A stretch of DNA of 64,000 nt from Streptomyces sp. CG1 (GCF_041080625.1 NZ_CP163518.1:5518001-5582000); one strand, 5' to 3'. Positions 40,946-50,379 are shown, counted from the first letter of the stretch. The notes: generated from the sequence alone by a model not told the origin. Numbers and translations: made by a program.

Positions 40946-42853
40946 TCAGTGCGGCCAGGGCTTTCCGTTCGCCACGTAGTAACGGCCGCCGCAGCTGTAA
41001 TGGGCGTAGTCGCCGACGCGCCAGACGCACACGCCCGCGTAGTAGTTCGGCCCGTCCCAGTACCAGTTCGTGGACTGACTGCCCGCATTGACCGTGTGTG
41101 TGGAGTTGAGGTTCTGGGAGGACTTCGGATCCGGTACATAGCTCCTGAAGAAGTGCATCTCGCAGGAGTTTCCGGCCGATTCGAGCGTGCCCATGGCGAA
41201 ACCGCCCGTGCCGGAGACCTTGTGGTCCAGCCAGGCCATGCACCCTTCGGTCGAGGCGAGGGAGTCGGGGAGGTAGCCGGGGTCGGCCGAGGGGGGCTTC
41301 GGCGCGGCCGCTGACCGGCCCGCATTGGTGCCGGTGGGGGAGGAGGACGGGGCAGCGGGAGTCGCAGAGGACGTGGTGCGGGTGCTCGCGCGGGCGGACG
41401 GGGAGGCGCTGGGCGAGCCGGAGGCGCCGTTGAACCTGGACGCCACGGGGTCTGCCTGTGACGGCCGGGCAGCCCCTGCCCGGGCCTGACCGCCTGTGCC
41501 GTCGCTGCTGCCCGAGCGGCCCATCACCGCCCAGGCCACCCCGGCTCCCGTGAGCACGACGGCGACCGCGGCGGCCAAGGCGACGGTGGTACGGCGGTGA
41601 CGTCGGCCTTCGCTTCCGCCTGGGCTTTTGCTGCGGACGGGCTGCGTGGGCCGGGTCCCGCTGTCGGGCAGCCGCCAACCCGGCCCGGGCGGCACGGCAT
41701 GGCCCTCGGCGAACGCCGGAGCGGGACGGGGATACGGGTAGGGCTGGACGGGCAGCGGCTGCTGGTGGGGTGGGGACTGCGGTTGGGGGTGCGGTAGCGG
41801 TTGTGCGTGCGGCGTTGCGGTGTCGGGGTGCGGCTGCGGTTGTGCGTACGGCGCTCCCGCCCCGGCGTACGGCCGCGGCTGCCCCGGCCCCGCCTGTGCG
41901 GCTCCGGTCTGACCCGAGCCCATCGCCTCAGCCGTGCCGCGCGTCCTCAGCGCCCTCGTCTCCGCGTCCGTGACTTCCGGCGCCCCGCCAGGCCCCGCGG
42001 AGCCCCGCGCGACCGACTCCAGCAGCTCCCGCGCACCCTGTGCGTCCGGTCTCGCCTCCGGCTCCTTGGCGAGCAGCACCGCCAGTACCGGTGCGAGCGG
42101 GCCCGCCGCGCGGGGCTGCGGCAAGGGCTCGGTGACGATCGCAGTGAGCGTGGACCACGTCGACGTACGGCGGAAGGGCGAGCCGCCCTCCACCGCCGCA
42201 TAGAGCATCGCGCCCAGCGACCAGATGTCCGAGGCCGGGCCGGGCTGTCGTCCCTGGGCGCGCTCGGGGGCGAGGAAGTCGAGTGAGCCGACCAGTTGGC
42301 CGCTCTGGGTGAGGCTGGTGGACGCGTCGTCGCCGGGGTCCTCCATCGTGGCGATGCCGAAGTCGGTGAGGACCACCCGGCCCTCGCGTTCCAGTAGCAC
42401 GTTCCCCGGTTTGACGTCGCGGTGGAGCACACCTGCGGCGTGTGCCGCGCCGAGCGCGTCCGCCACCTTGGCGCCGATCGCGGCGGCCTCCCGTGGGTCG
42501 AGGGTGCCGCGCCCGGCGAGCACGTCGGCGAACGACGGGCCGTTCACCAGCTCCATGACGATGATCGGGCGGCCCTCCTCCTCCGCCACGTCATGCACCG
42601 AGACCACGCCGGTGTGCCGGATGCGGGCAGCGGCCCGCGCCTCGCGCTGCATCCGCAGCCGCAGGTCGGCGAGTTCATCTGCCGAGGCGTCCGCGAAGGT
42701 GCGCAGCTCCTTGACCGCGACCTCGCGCCCGAGGACCTCGTCCATCGCCCGGCACACCGTGCCCATGCCGCCGCGCCCGAGCTGCTCGATCACCCGGTAC
42801 CGCCCGGCGAGTACCCTGCCGTTCGGACTGCCGACGGTCCCCGTCACTGCCAC
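40946..42853 (-). CDS. Transmembrane Ser/Thr protein kinase
   Basis: A 635-residue Hanks-type kinase. The kinase domain (about 18-285) has the glycine loop GRGGMGTV, catalytic K48 (VAVKEL), D146 in HRDVKPGN and D164 in DFG. A Pro/Gln-rich region of about 120 residues follows, then one membrane helix (about 425-447), and an outer part with a Ser/Thr/Ala linker and a C-terminal domain of about 110 residues containing four Cys (EGCMAWLDH, NSCEMHF, GVCVWRV, YSCGGRY). There are no PASTA repeats, so it senses something else. GGGAGGGG before GTG 42853 fixes the start; another GTG follows two codons later. Confidence 0.94.
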   Translation of the reverse strand: MAVTGTVGSPNGRVLAGRYRVIEQLGRGGMGTVCRAMDEVLGREVAVKELRTFADASADELADLRLRMQREARAAARIRHTGVVSVHDVAEEEGRPIIVMELVNGPSFADVLAGRGTLDPREAAAIGAKVADALGAAHAAGVLHRDVKPGNVLLEREGRVVLTDFGIATMEDPGDDASTSLTQSGQLVGSLDFLAPERAQGRQPGPASDIWSLGAMLYAAVEGGSPFRRTSTWSTLTAIVTEPLPQPRAAGPLAPVLAVLLAKEPEARPDAQGARELLESVARGSAGPGGAPEVTDAETRALRTRGTAEAMGSGQTGAAQAGPGQPRPYAGAGAPYAQPQPHPDTATPHAQPLPHPQPQSPPHQQPLPVQPYPYPRPAPAFAEGHAVPPGPGWRLPDSGTRPTQPVRSKSPGGSEGRRHRRTTVALAAAVAVVLTGAGVAWAVMGRSGSSDGTGGQARAGAARPSQADPVASRFNGASGSPSASPSARASTRTTSSATPAAPSSSPTGTNAGRSAAAPKPPSADPGYLPDSLASTEGCMAWLDHKVSGTGGFAMGTLESAGNSCEMHFFRSYVPDPKSSQNLNSTHTVNAGSQSTNWYWDGPNYYAGVCVWRVGDYAHYSCGGRYYVANGKPWPH

Positions 42854-43043
42854 CGCTCCCCTCCCGAGCCGGCTGCCCGGCCGCATCTCCTGCCGCCGCC
42901 GGCCCCCACAGCGTAGGACCTCTGCGCTCGCTGCCTGTCATGTGGACCAGGGGGCAGGACATGCTTGCCCGGCACACGCTGTCTTGCGTGTTGCCGGAAG
43001 GCGGTGTGCCTGGTCGGTGGGGCTGATCCGGTACCCCGCCCTG

Positions 43044-43397
43044 TCACAGGATCAGCAGCAGCGTGGCCACGACGGTGCAGCCGGCGCATACGGCGCACAA
43101 GGCCAGGGCGACGCCCACGCAGCGGCGCCGCAGCTCCTGGTAGCGCTGCTCGTACTCGGCGCGCAGGGAGGCACAGCGAGCGGCGACGCGTTCCAGGTCC
43201 GCCCGGGCCCGGTACAGGCTGTCGGCGACGTACCGGCGCTCGATGTCCTCGCGCTGCGCGGTCGTCAGCCACTCCATGGGCGCGACGAACTCCCGCGCCC
43301 GCTGCTCCGCCTCGGCGATCCGGGCCCGCCAGAGCAGGTATCCCTCCACCTCGTTGGCGAGGGCGCCGTCGGCGCCCTGCCTCGGCGGACCGCTCAC
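43044..43397 (-). CDS. Tail-anchored coiled-coil protein coupled to ctaD
   Basis: A 117-residue protein. About 90 residues form charged, probably coiled-coil helices ([56 protein letters not shown]) and the end is a single membrane helix ([24 protein letters not shown]). The GTG start overlaps the ctaD stop (GTGA), so its translation depends on that of the oxidase subunit. I do not know the family. An assembly or stabilising role for this oxidase subunit is suggested by the coupling alone. Confidence 0.8.
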   Translation of the reverse strand: MSGPPRQGADGALANEVEGYLLWRARIAEAEQRAREFVAPMEWLTTAQREDIERRYVADSLYRARADLERVAARCASLRAEYEQRYQELRRRCVGVALALCAVCAGCTVVATLLLIL

Positions 43398-45112
43398 TCC
43401 TGCCCTCGGTCGGTCCGCGCCGGGAGCTGGTACTCGTGCTCCGCCATCGCGATGTCGGGGTGGTGCAGGTCGAACGCCGGGGACTCGCTGCGGATCCGGG
43501 GCAGGGTGACGAAGTTGTGCCGCGGCGGCGGGCAGGAGGTCGCCCACTCCAGCGAACGGCCGTAGCCCCAGGGGTCGTCCACGCCGACCGGCTTGCCGTA
43601 CTTGGCCGTCTTCCACACGTTGTAGAGGAACGGCAGCATCGACAGACCGAGCAGGAACGAGCCGATCGTGGAGAGCGTGTTCAGGCCGGTGAAGCCGTCG
43701 GCGGCCAGATAGTCGGCGTAACGGCGGGGCATGCCCTCGGCGCCCAGCCAGTGCTGGACCAGGAACGTGGTGTGGAAGCCGATGAAGAGGGTCCAGAAGG
43801 TGATCTTGCCGAGGCGTTCGTCGAGCATCTTGCCGGTCCACTTCGGCCACCAGAAGTGGAATCCCGCGAACATCGCGAAGACGACCGTGCCGAAGACCAC
43901 GTAGTGGAAGTGGGCGACGACGAAGTACGAGTCGGAGACGTGGAAGTCCATCGGCGGGGAGGCCAGGATGACACCGGTCAGACCGCCGAAGAGGAACGTC
44001 ACGAGGAAGCCCGCGGACCACAGCAGCGGCGTCTCGAAGGACAGACTGCCCTTCCACATCGTGCCGATCCAGTTGAAGAACTTCACACCGGTCGGGACGG
44101 CGATCAGGAAGGTCATGAAGGAGAAGAACGGCAGCAGCACGCCGCCGGTGACGTACATGTGGTGCGCCCATACGGTGATGGACAGTCCGGCGATGGAGAT
44201 CGTCGCGGCGATCAGGCCCATGTACCCGAACATCGGCTTGCGCGAGAACACCGGGATCACTTCGGAGACGATGCCGAAGAACGGCAGCGCGATGATGTAC
44301 ACCTCCGGATGGCCGAAGAACCAGAAGAGGTGTTGCCAGAGCAGGGCTCCGCCGTTGGCCGCGTCGAAGACATGGGCGCCGAACTGCCGGTCCGCCTCCA
44401 GCGCGAACAGTGCCGCGGCCAGTACCGGGAAGGCCAGCAGGACCAGGACACCGGTCAGCAGCACGTTCCATACGAAGATCGGCATGCGGAACATGGTCAG
44501 ACCGGGGGCGCGCATGCAGATGATCGTGGTGATGAAGTTGACCGAGCCGAGGATGGTGCCGAAGCCGGAGAAGGCCAGCCCCATGATCCACAGGTCGCCG
44601 CCCGGACCCGGTGAGCGGACCACGTCCGTCAGCGGCGAGTAGGCGAACCAGCCGAAGTCGGCCGCACCGTCCGGGGTGAGGAAGCCGCCCACCGCGATGA
44701 GCGAGCCGAACAGATACAGCCAGTAGGCGAACATGTTCAGCCGCGGGAACGCCACATCCGGCGCGCCGATCTGCAGCGGCATGATCCAGTTCGTGAAGCC
44801 GGCGAACAGCGGCGTCGCGAACATCAGCAGCATGACCGTGCCGTGCATCGTGAACAGCTGGTTGAACTGCTCGTTCGAGACGATCTGCAGGCCCGGCCGG
44901 GCCAGTTCGGCGCGCATGATCAGGGCCATCACGCCACCGATCAGGAAGAACGCGAAGGACGTCGCCAGATACAGCGTGCCGATCGTCTTGTGGTCGGTGG
45001 TCGTCATCCACTTGACCACGACACTGCCCGGCTGCCTGCCCCTGAGCGGCACCTCGCTCTCGTAGGAGTCCTCGGGCGCGGCGGCACCATGGGGTTCGTT
45101 GAGGATGCTCAC
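43394..45112 (-). CDS. ctaD: Cytochrome c oxidase subunit I, orphan paralogue
   Basis: A 572-residue, twelve-helix subunit I of an aa3-type haem-copper oxidase. Haem and copper ligands are visible: HGTVMLLMF (low-spin haem), [10 protein letters not shown] with the Cys-free His-Tyr pair typical of A-type enzymes, HHMYV, and HFHYVVFG. The K-channel and D-channel motifs are largely present. Unlike the main cytochrome oxidase locus there are no ctaC, ctaE, ctaF or qcr genes nearby; a small tail-anchored protein overlaps its end instead. AAGGA lies 8 bases before the GTG at 45112. It is probably a second copy that uses subunits encoded elsewhere. Confidence 0.96.
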   Translation of the reverse strand: MSILNEPHGAAAPEDSYESEVPLRGRQPGSVVVKWMTTTDHKTIGTLYLATSFAFFLIGGVMALIMRAELARPGLQIVSNEQFNQLFTMHGTVMLLMFATPLFAGFTNWIMPLQIGAPDVAFPRLNMFAYWLYLFGSLIAVGGFLTPDGAADFGWFAYSPLTDVVRSPGPGGDLWIMGLAFSGFGTILGSVNFITTIICMRAPGLTMFRMPIFVWNVLLTGVLVLLAFPVLAAALFALEADRQFGAHVFDAANGGALLWQHLFWFFGHPEVYIIALPFFGIVSEVIPVFSRKPMFGYMGLIAATISIAGLSITVWAHHMYVTGGVLLPFFSFMTFLIAVPTGVKFFNWIGTMWKGSLSFETPLLWSAGFLVTFLFGGLTGVILASPPMDFHVSDSYFVVAHFHYVVFGTVVFAMFAGFHFWWPKWTGKMLDERLGKITFWTLFIGFHTTFLVQHWLGAEGMPRRYADYLAADGFTGLNTLSTIGSFLLGLSMLPFLYNVWKTAKYGKPVGVDDPWGYGRSLEWATSCPPPRHNFVTLPRIRSESPAFDLHHPDIAMAEHEYQLPARTDRGQE

Positions 45113-45251
45113 AGATGCATCCTTGCTGCGGGACGGCGCAGGCGAAGCCCTGAGCGGCCGGGGCACGGCCGATCGCATGACGGATGCACACGGATGGCGC
45201 AACCACCTGCATCCCTGGTGGCCTGCGGCTTTGGTACGGCAGGATGGGGCG

Positions 45252-45941
45252 GTGACCGAACAGATGGACCAGTCCGCTGCCCGTACGCTCGCGTACCAGC
45301 CGGTTCAGGTGACCGGGCGGCTGGCTGCCGGGGGACTGCTGCTCGCCGGGCTCGCCTGGATCGTACGAGCGGTGTGGGAGATCCGGCTCGCCGTCGCCGG
45401 AGAGCCGGCCGCCGGGCCGCCGGACCAGGGCAACGGGGTGCACCGGCCGCTCAACTCGCTGGAGAACTCGTACCACCTGGTGACGTCGGCGGGCGGTGTG
45501 CTGGTCTTTCTCTGCGCCGTGCTCTTTCTGTCCTGGCTGCTCAGGCTGCGGGAGAACGCGCGGACGCTGTCGGGGGACGAACCGAAGTACCTGGGGATCT
45601 GGGTGTTCCTCGGGTGGGTCGTGCCGGTGGTCAACCTGTGGTTTCCGCGGGGGATCGTCGTCGACGCGTTCCGCGGCAGCGCGCCCGGGCGGAAGCTTCC
45701 CGGCTCCGTCAACGTGTGGTGGGGGCTGTGGCTGATCGGGATGCTCACCGGGGTGGGCATCGTGTACCGCGACTCCACGGACCGGATCATCGAGCGTGCC
45801 TACACCGAGGGGTGGCAGCTGCTGCTGTCCGACGCGTTCGTCGTGGCGGCCGCCGTCGCCGGGGCCTTCGCCGTACAGGCCGTCACTTCCGCCCAGGTGC
45901 AGCGGATCCGCGCCGGGCGGGAAGACACCCCGGTGGCCTAG
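45252..45941 (+). CDS. DUF4328 membrane protein
   Basis: A 229-residue protein with four membrane helices and the DUF4328 pattern, e.g. [41 protein letters not shown] split over helices 2 and 3 and [11 protein letters not shown] near the third. The function of this family, which is frequent in Streptomyces, is unknown. The GTG start at 45252 is preceded by GGATGGGG. It is divergent from ctaD and followed by a short-chain dehydrogenase-like gene 43 bases downstream. Confidence 0.85.
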   Translation: MTEQMDQSAARTLAYQPVQVTGRLAAGGLLLAGLAWIVRAVWEIRLAVAGEPAAGPPDQGNGVHRPLNSLENSYHLVTSAGGVLVFLCAVLFLSWLLRLRENARTLSGDEPKYLGIWVFLGWVVPVVNLWFPRGIVVDAFRGSAPGRKLPGSVNVWWGLWLIGMLTGVGIVYRDSTDRIIERAYTEGWQLLLSDAFVVAAAVAGAFAVQAVTSAQVQRIRAGREDTPVA

Positions 45942-45984
45942 CCCCTCTGGCGGCTGAGCCAGTGGTGCGGTACGGATGCTGGGC

Positions 45985-46653
45985 ATGAGCAGTATCGCCA
46001 TTGTGGGTGCCGGACCGGGGCTCGGGGCCGCTGTCGCGCGGCGGTTCGGGCGGGAGGGGTTCGCGGTCGCCCTCTTCGCCCGGGACGTGGGGCGGCTCGA
46101 CGCGCTGGTGCGGGACCTCGGCGCGGGCGGGGTCAGGGCCAAGGGGTTCGCCGTGGATGTGCGCAGGCCCGAGGAGCTGGCCGGGGCGCTGGCGCGGGCG
46201 GCCGAGGAGCTGGGGACCGTCGAGGTGCTGCAGTACAGCCCGGTGCCGCACCGGGACTTCATGCGGCCCGTGCTGGAGACCGGGTACCGCGATCTCGTCG
46301 GGCCCATCGAGTTCTCCGTGTACGGGCCGGTGGCCGCCGTGCAGCAAGTGCTGCCGGGGATGCGGCGGCTGGGGCGCGGCACGATCCTGTTCGTCAACGG
46401 CGGGACCGCCGCCGTACCGCAGTCCGAGCGGGCGGGGACGTCCATCGCGTTCGCCGCGGAGAGCGCGTACGGGCATCTGCTGCACGAGCGGCTCGCGGGC
46501 GAGGGGATCCATGTCGCCCAGCTGGTGATCCCGGGAGCGATCACTCCGGGGCACCCGCGCAAGGATCCGGCCGTGCTGGCGGAGACGCTGTGGGGGCTGC
46601 ACCGGGACCGGCACGGGTTCCGGCACTTCGCCGACGATCTCGGCAGCTGCTGA
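45985..46653 (+). CDS. Atypical short-chain dehydrogenase/reductase
   Basis: A 222-residue Rossmann protein with the nucleotide motif GAGPGLGAAVARRFG at its N-terminus and VDV and FVNGG at the usual places. In the position of the catalytic YxxxK the sequence reads AYGHLLHE, so the Lys is absent; this is seen in a whole branch of actinobacterial SDR-like proteins. It may bind NAD(P) without classical dehydrogenase activity. Two in-frame ATGs (45976 and 45985) are possible; the second is preferred. It follows the DUF4328 gene closely and may share its transcript. Confidence 0.85.
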   Translation: MSSIAIVGAGPGLGAAVARRFGREGFAVALFARDVGRLDALVRDLGAGGVRAKGFAVDVRRPEELAGALARAAEELGTVEVLQYSPVPHRDFMRPVLETGYRDLVGPIEFSVYGPVAAVQQVLPGMRRLGRGTILFVNGGTAAVPQSERAGTSIAFAAESAYGHLLHERLAGEGIHVAQLVIPGAITPGHPRKDPAVLAETLWGLHRDRHGFRHFADDLGSC

Positions 46654-46758
46654 GTCGTGGACCGCCAGGCTGACTGGGCGCTGTCAACCTGCGGGGTGGG
46701 GGTTTGTAGGCCAATATGGTGACGTTGGCCGTATCGCTCTCGTCAAGGGGGCCTGTGA

Positions 46759-47706
46759 ATGGCTGTCGAAATCCCCGCGATCATCAAGCCGTCCCGGCTC
46801 AGAAGCCGGGGAGGGCTGCTGGGCGAGTGCCTCGCCGAGTTCCTCGGGACCTTCGTGCTCATCGCCTTCGGCGCGGGCGTGGTCGCGATGGCGGTGGCCG
46901 CGCTGCCCGGTTCGGGCCGTGCCGCGACCCCGACCACGATCTTCCTCGCGGCCGGCGACTGGCTGCTGATCACGTGGGGCTGGGCGATGGCCGTCGTCTT
47001 CGGCGTGTACGTGGCCGGCGGCGTCAGCGGCGCCCACATCAACCCGGCGGTGACCCTGGCCATGGCCGTGCGTCGCGGGTTCCCCTGGGCCAAGGTGCTG
47101 CCGTACTGGTTCTCGCAGGTCGTCGGCGGGCTCACCGGCGCGGCGCTGGTCTACCTCGTCTATCACGACGCGATCCACGCCTACGACCAGGCGGCGCCGG
47201 GACCGAAGGTGAACGGCCACACGAACGCCACCTTCTCCATCTTCGCCACCTTCCCGGCGGCGTACTTCCACGGCGGCTACTGGGGACCGCTGGTCGACCA
47301 GATCGTCGGTACGGCCTTCCTGCTCATGCTGATCGCCGCCGTCCTCGATGTGCGCAACCAGGCCGTGAAGGCGAACCTCGGGCCGCTGGTCGTGGGCTTC
47401 GTCGTCGCCGCGATCGGCATGTCCTACGGCGCCAACGCGGGCTATGCCATCAACCCGGCCCGTGACTTCGGGCCGCGCCTGTTCACCTATGCGGCGGGCT
47501 GGAACAGCCTGGCCTTCCCGGGCAGCTTGTCCGGGTCGTTCAGCGGCTACTGGTGGATCCCGATCGTCGGGCCGCTGATCGGCGGCGTGATCGGCATCGT
47601 GGTCTACGACCTCTTCATCGGTGACGTCCTGGTCGTCCGGTCGGAGTTGCATGAGCTGCCGGAGCCGGGGCGATCGACTCCGGTGCGCACCACCGACGAG
47701 GAGTAG
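46759..47706 (+). CDS. MIP-family channel (glycerol facilitator type)
   Basis: A 315-residue membrane channel of the aquaporin/GlpF family. Both NPA loops are intact: AHINPAVTLAMAV and AINPARDFGPRLF. The Asp after the second NPAR is typical of aquaglyceroporins rather than strict water channels, so glycerol or another small polyol is the likely solute. Six helices are evident, and there is a hydrophilic tail of about 25 residues. No glpK or glpD gene is adjacent. The start ATG at 46759 follows GGGGGCC. Confidence 0.92.
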   Translation: MAVEIPAIIKPSRLRSRGGLLGECLAEFLGTFVLIAFGAGVVAMAVAALPGSGRAATPTTIFLAAGDWLLITWGWAMAVVFGVYVAGGVSGAHINPAVTLAMAVRRGFPWAKVLPYWFSQVVGGLTGAALVYLVYHDAIHAYDQAAPGPKVNGHTNATFSIFATFPAAYFHGGYWGPLVDQIVGTAFLLMLIAAVLDVRNQAVKANLGPLVVGFVVAAIGMSYGANAGYAINPARDFGPRLFTYAAGWNSLAFPGSLSGSFSGYWWIPIVGPLIGGVIGIVVYDLFIGDVLVVRSELHELPEPGRSTPVRTTDEE

Positions 47707-47740
47707 ACGGGCGGGTGACGACCCGCCGGGTGAGGGCCCG

Positions 47741-48097
47741 TCAGGCCCCGGGTGTGCCAGGTTCCTGTGCGCCGGCGCCCGCGGCCCGGCGGGCGCTCGC
47801 CGCGATCTCCTCCAGTGCGGCCAGATGGCGGGCCAGCGCCCTGCGGCCGCTGAGGGTGAGGGCGGCCCAGGTGCGCGGGCGCTTGCCGAGGTAGCCCTTG
47901 CGGATGCTGACGTAGCCCGTCTTCTCCAGTGCGGAGAGGGTCTTGCTCAGCGTGGAGTCGGAGACCTCGCAGTAGTCCCGCAGGACGGCGAACTCCGCCT
48001 CGCCGCACGCCGAGAGGTAGGCGGCGAGGGCCAGCCGGGTCGGGTGGTGGAGTTCGCGGTCGAGGGCGGGGGGCGCGCCGCCCGTGGAGCCTGTCAT
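47741..48097 (-). CDS. Winged-helix transcriptional regulator
   Basis: A 118-residue regulator of the small winged-helix (HTH_34/MarR-like) type. The sequence HHPTRLALAAYLSACGEAEFAVLRDYCEVSDSTLSKTLSALEKTGYVSIRKGYLGKRPRTWAALT covers the whole DNA-binding domain (positions about 16-80; quoted here in part only). Its ATG overlaps the stop of the membrane-protein gene upstream (ATGA), so the pair is co-translated. It probably controls its own operon through the AGTACTT sites at 48626-48651. Confidence 0.86.
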   Translation of the reverse strand: MTGSTGGAPPALDRELHHPTRLALAAYLSACGEAEFAVLRDYCEVSDSTLSKTLSALEKTGYVSIRKGYLGKRPRTWAALTLSGRRALARHLAALEEIAASARRAAGAGAQEPGTPGA

Positions 48098-48558
48098 GCG
48101 GTGCCCGCCTGCCAGGTCGCGCGCAGGATGTAGTCCGCGCCGTGGGTCAGGCCGAAGGCGACGAGCCAGCCCGTCGTGCCGTACACGATCGCGGCCGGAA
48201 TGGTGAGGGCGAGGGGGATGAAGGGCACCACCCAGGCGTGCCAGGCGGGGCGGCCGGGCCCGCGGTCCCGGCGGATCCAGCGGGTCACTCCGCCGTGGTG
48301 CGCGCCGACCCACATCAGCACGAAGAAGCCGGTCAGGTTCACCAGGGCGGCGGCCATCAGCCATATGCCCCAGCGCGGCTCCCGGTCGGCCAGGCCCAGC
48401 GCGCTGAAGCCCACCGCGAAGGTCAGGCCCTGTCCGATGGCGTAACCGCGGGGCCTGTTGCGCCCGCTCGCCTTGCGCGCCGCGACCTGTGCGGCGCAGG
48501 CGGCGGCGAGCGCGGCCCGCGCCTGCCGGGCGTCCATCGAGTCCCCCGTGCTGTCCAT
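48094..48558 (-). CDS. Hypothetical membrane protein co-translated with the regulator
   Basis: A 154-residue protein. About 40 hydrophilic, Ala/Arg-rich residues are followed by about four membrane helices (for example AIGQGLTFAVGFSALGLA, MAAALVNLTGFFVLMWVG). GGAGGT lies 6 bases before the ATG at 48558. The 4-base overlap with a winged-helix regulator gene resembles sensor- or transporter-type pairs in which a regulator follows its membrane partner. I do not recognise the family. Confidence 0.8.
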   Translation of the reverse strand: MDSTGDSMDARQARAALAAACAAQVAARKASGRNRPRGYAIGQGLTFAVGFSALGLADREPRWGIWLMAAALVNLTGFFVLMWVGAHHGGVTRWIRRDRGPGRPAWHAWVVPFIPLALTIPAAIVYGTTGWLVAFGLTHGADYILRATWQAGTA

Positions 48559-48625
48559 ATGTGTACCTCCGGTGTGGGGAGGGGCGGTTGGTCGGCCGCC
48601 CCTCGCGCATACCTTCAGCATGGAC

Positions 48626-48651
48626 AGTACTTTCCATAAATGCAAGTACTT
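48626..48651. promoter_or_regulatory. AGTACTT operator sites upstream of the membrane-protein/regulator pair
   Basis: AGTACTT (48626-48632) and AAGTACT (48644-48650) form a perfect 7-bp inverted repeat with an 11-bp spacer; the right half is part of the palindrome CAAGTACTTG. The site lies about 70-90 bases upstream of the start at 48558, in a marked AT-rich island, and probably binds the winged-helix protein. Confidence 0.55.
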
Positions 48652-48670
48652 GCCAGTCAGCTGTTGCCGG

Positions 48671-48976
48671 TTATCTCTCCGGGCGGCAGCTGATGGCGGT
48701 CGGGGACACGTTCCGGCAGGTGATCCCGCTCCCAGGGCCGATGAGCTGTGCGAGGCGCGGTGCGATGTCCCTCTCACAGTCCAAGGCCGGGCCGTCATCG
48801 GGGTCGTCGTTCGCTTCCTTGCACACCCGGCCGATGACGGTGCCGCTGTCGACCTTCGGGCCGGGCGGAGGCGTGCCTGCGGAAGCCGACGGGGCGAGGA
48901 GGCCCACGCCGAGCAAGGGCGCGGTGAGCAGCGCTGCGACCTGGGCGCGGGTCGGCCGCAGGGTCCGTCGCGACAT
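48671..48976 (-). CDS. Small secreted protein with four cysteines
   Basis: A 101-residue protein with a Sec signal (AQVAALLTAPLLGVGLLAPSASA) and a mature part of about 68 residues with four Cys (GRVCKEAND, LDCERD, GITCRNV, ISCRPER), enough for two disulfides. GAAAGGA lies upstream of the ATG. I do not recognise the family; the Cys pattern suggests a compact extracellular domain, such as an inhibitor or binding module. It stands alone between the membrane-protein pair and the PucR-type gene. Confidence 0.75.
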   Translation of the reverse strand: MSRRTLRPTRAQVAALLTAPLLGVGLLAPSASAGTPPPGPKVDSGTVIGRVCKEANDDPDDGPALDCERDIAPRLAQLIGPGSGITCRNVSPTAISCRPER

Positions 48977-49080
48977 GACTGTCCTTTCGACTGGTTCATC
49001 CGAATGTCATGCGAAGCAACGCCATGATCAACGGCAGCGACGTCGTGCGGACGCGACACGCTCGGTGCGTTCGCGTGAAC

Positions 49081-50172
49081 TCACAAGGGGCGGCCCGGCC
49101 AGTCCAGCAGGCGGGCGCCGATCACGGCCGTCTGGAGGGTGTAGCGGTGTGCCGGGTCGGACGGATCGGCGTCGGTGAGCTTGTGGATGCGCTCGAGGCG
49201 GTAGGTGAGCGCGCGCACGCTGAGCGAGAGCCGGCGGGCGGCCTCGGCGGCCACACAGCCGGAGTCGAAGTACGCGGCGAGGGTGTCCAGGAGTGGGCCG
49301 GCGCCGCCGCGGGCCGCGGTGAGCGGGCCGAGGGTGTGCGCGACCAGGTCGACCAGTGCCTGCCGGTCCCGGGCCAGCACCGGGTAGACGAGCAGGTCGG
49401 CGGCGCGCAGCACCGGCCCGGGCAGATCGAGCCGGTCCGCCATCTCCAGTGCGGCGAGGGCCTCCTCGTACGACTGCACGACCCCGCCCGCGCCGTGCTG
49501 GGCGCGGCCGATGGCGACCCGCAGCGCTGCGCCGGAGGCGCCCGTCGCCGCGTACGCCTGCTTGGCGAAGTGCAGCAGGATCTCGTCCTCGTCACCGGGC
49601 GCGATGCACAGCAGCCGGCCGTTCTTGGTGGTGAACAGGGTGTTGTGGGAGTCGAAGCGGGCGAGTACGGCGGCCTCGACACGGCGGGCGACCGGGCCGC
49701 CCTCGGTATAGGCGGACGGGCCCTCGGCGACGGCCACCGCGTACGCCCGGGAGAGCGTGAGGCCGAAGCGTTCGGCGCGCTCGGCGAGCCGGCCCAGGTC
49801 GCTGCGGCCGTAGAGCAGATCGTCGATGAACTCCCGGCGCGCGGCCTCCTCGCGGCGCACGGTGAGCCGTTGCGCGCGCTCGTAGCCCTCGGCGAACGCG
49901 TCGATGGCCTGCTCCACGGCGGCCAGCGTGGCGAGGCTGCTCTCGGCCGAACCGACCGTGGCCGGCCAGGCGGCGCGGGTGGCGGCCAGGTGGGCGACCA
50001 CGAGCGCGCGCAGTCCGTGTCCGGCGTCGGCGGCCTGCTCGCCGAGCGTCCGCCGGATCTTCAGTTCCTCCCTGGTCAGCCGGCGGCCGGTGGCCGCGGC
50101 TTCGGCCAGCGTCCGGGCGAAACCGTCCAGATAGCGCTCGGGCAGCTCACATCTGTCGTGCTGATCCCCCAT
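49081..50172 (-). CDS. PucR/CdaR-type transcriptional regulator
   Basis: A 363-residue protein. The C-terminus (about 300-360) carries the PucR helix-turn-helix, visible as TLAAYFDSGCVAAEAARRLSLSVRALTYRLERIHKLTD. The middle (about 150-280) is a GGDEF-like regulatory domain of the CdaR group and the N-terminus is helical. Relatives control development, purine or sugar-acid genes. The start is the ATG at 50172. It lies back to back with the SPFH/ATPase operon across a 255-base region and may regulate it, but no direct evidence exists. Confidence 0.88.
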   Translation of the reverse strand: MGDQHDRCELPERYLDGFARTLAEAAATGRRLTREELKIRRTLGEQAADAGHGLRALVVAHLAATRAAWPATVGSAESSLATLAAVEQAIDAFAEGYERAQRLTVRREEAARREFIDDLLYGRSDLGRLAERAERFGLTLSRAYAVAVAEGPSAYTEGGPVARRVEAAVLARFDSHNTLFTTKNGRLLCIAPGDEDEILLHFAKQAYAATGASGAALRVAIGRAQHGAGGVVQSYEEALAALEMADRLDLPGPVLRAADLLVYPVLARDRQALVDLVAHTLGPLTAARGGAGPLLDTLAAYFDSGCVAAEAARRLSLSVRALTYRLERIHKLTDADPSDPAHRYTLQTAVIGARLLDWPGRPL

Positions 50173-50347
50173 ACCGGCCCGCTCCCCCGTGAACTTCCGC
50201 CGTGATCCGCCGTGTTCTTGACGCGCCGGTGACGGTTTTTTAGCGCGTGTCCGGCACACAGACCCTAGTGAACACTGCCGGAAACCGGCAATGCGCGGGG
50301 GTATGCCCTGACGCACCATCTTCTGCGGGGAGCACTACGGAGGGTTG

Positions 50348-50379
50348 CGGTGCCGGGCACCAGCAGGTGCCCGGCACCG
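50348..50379 (+). promoter_or_regulatory. Very stable hairpin in the leader of the SPFH/ATPase operon
   Basis: Perfect 14-base arms (CGGTGCCGGGCACC, 50348-50361, with 50366-50379) close on an AGCA loop, 48 bases before the SPFH start codon. No T-run follows. It may be an attenuator, a transcript-stabilising structure or a terminator of an upstream promoter. Confidence 0.6.

Noticed and set aside
43044..46562. Minus-strand open frame of 1172 codons over ctaD, DUF4328 and SDR genes
   Set aside because: It crosses several genes with strong family matches in other frames. Only its last 117 codons, starting at the GTG that overlaps the ctaD stop, behave as a gene.
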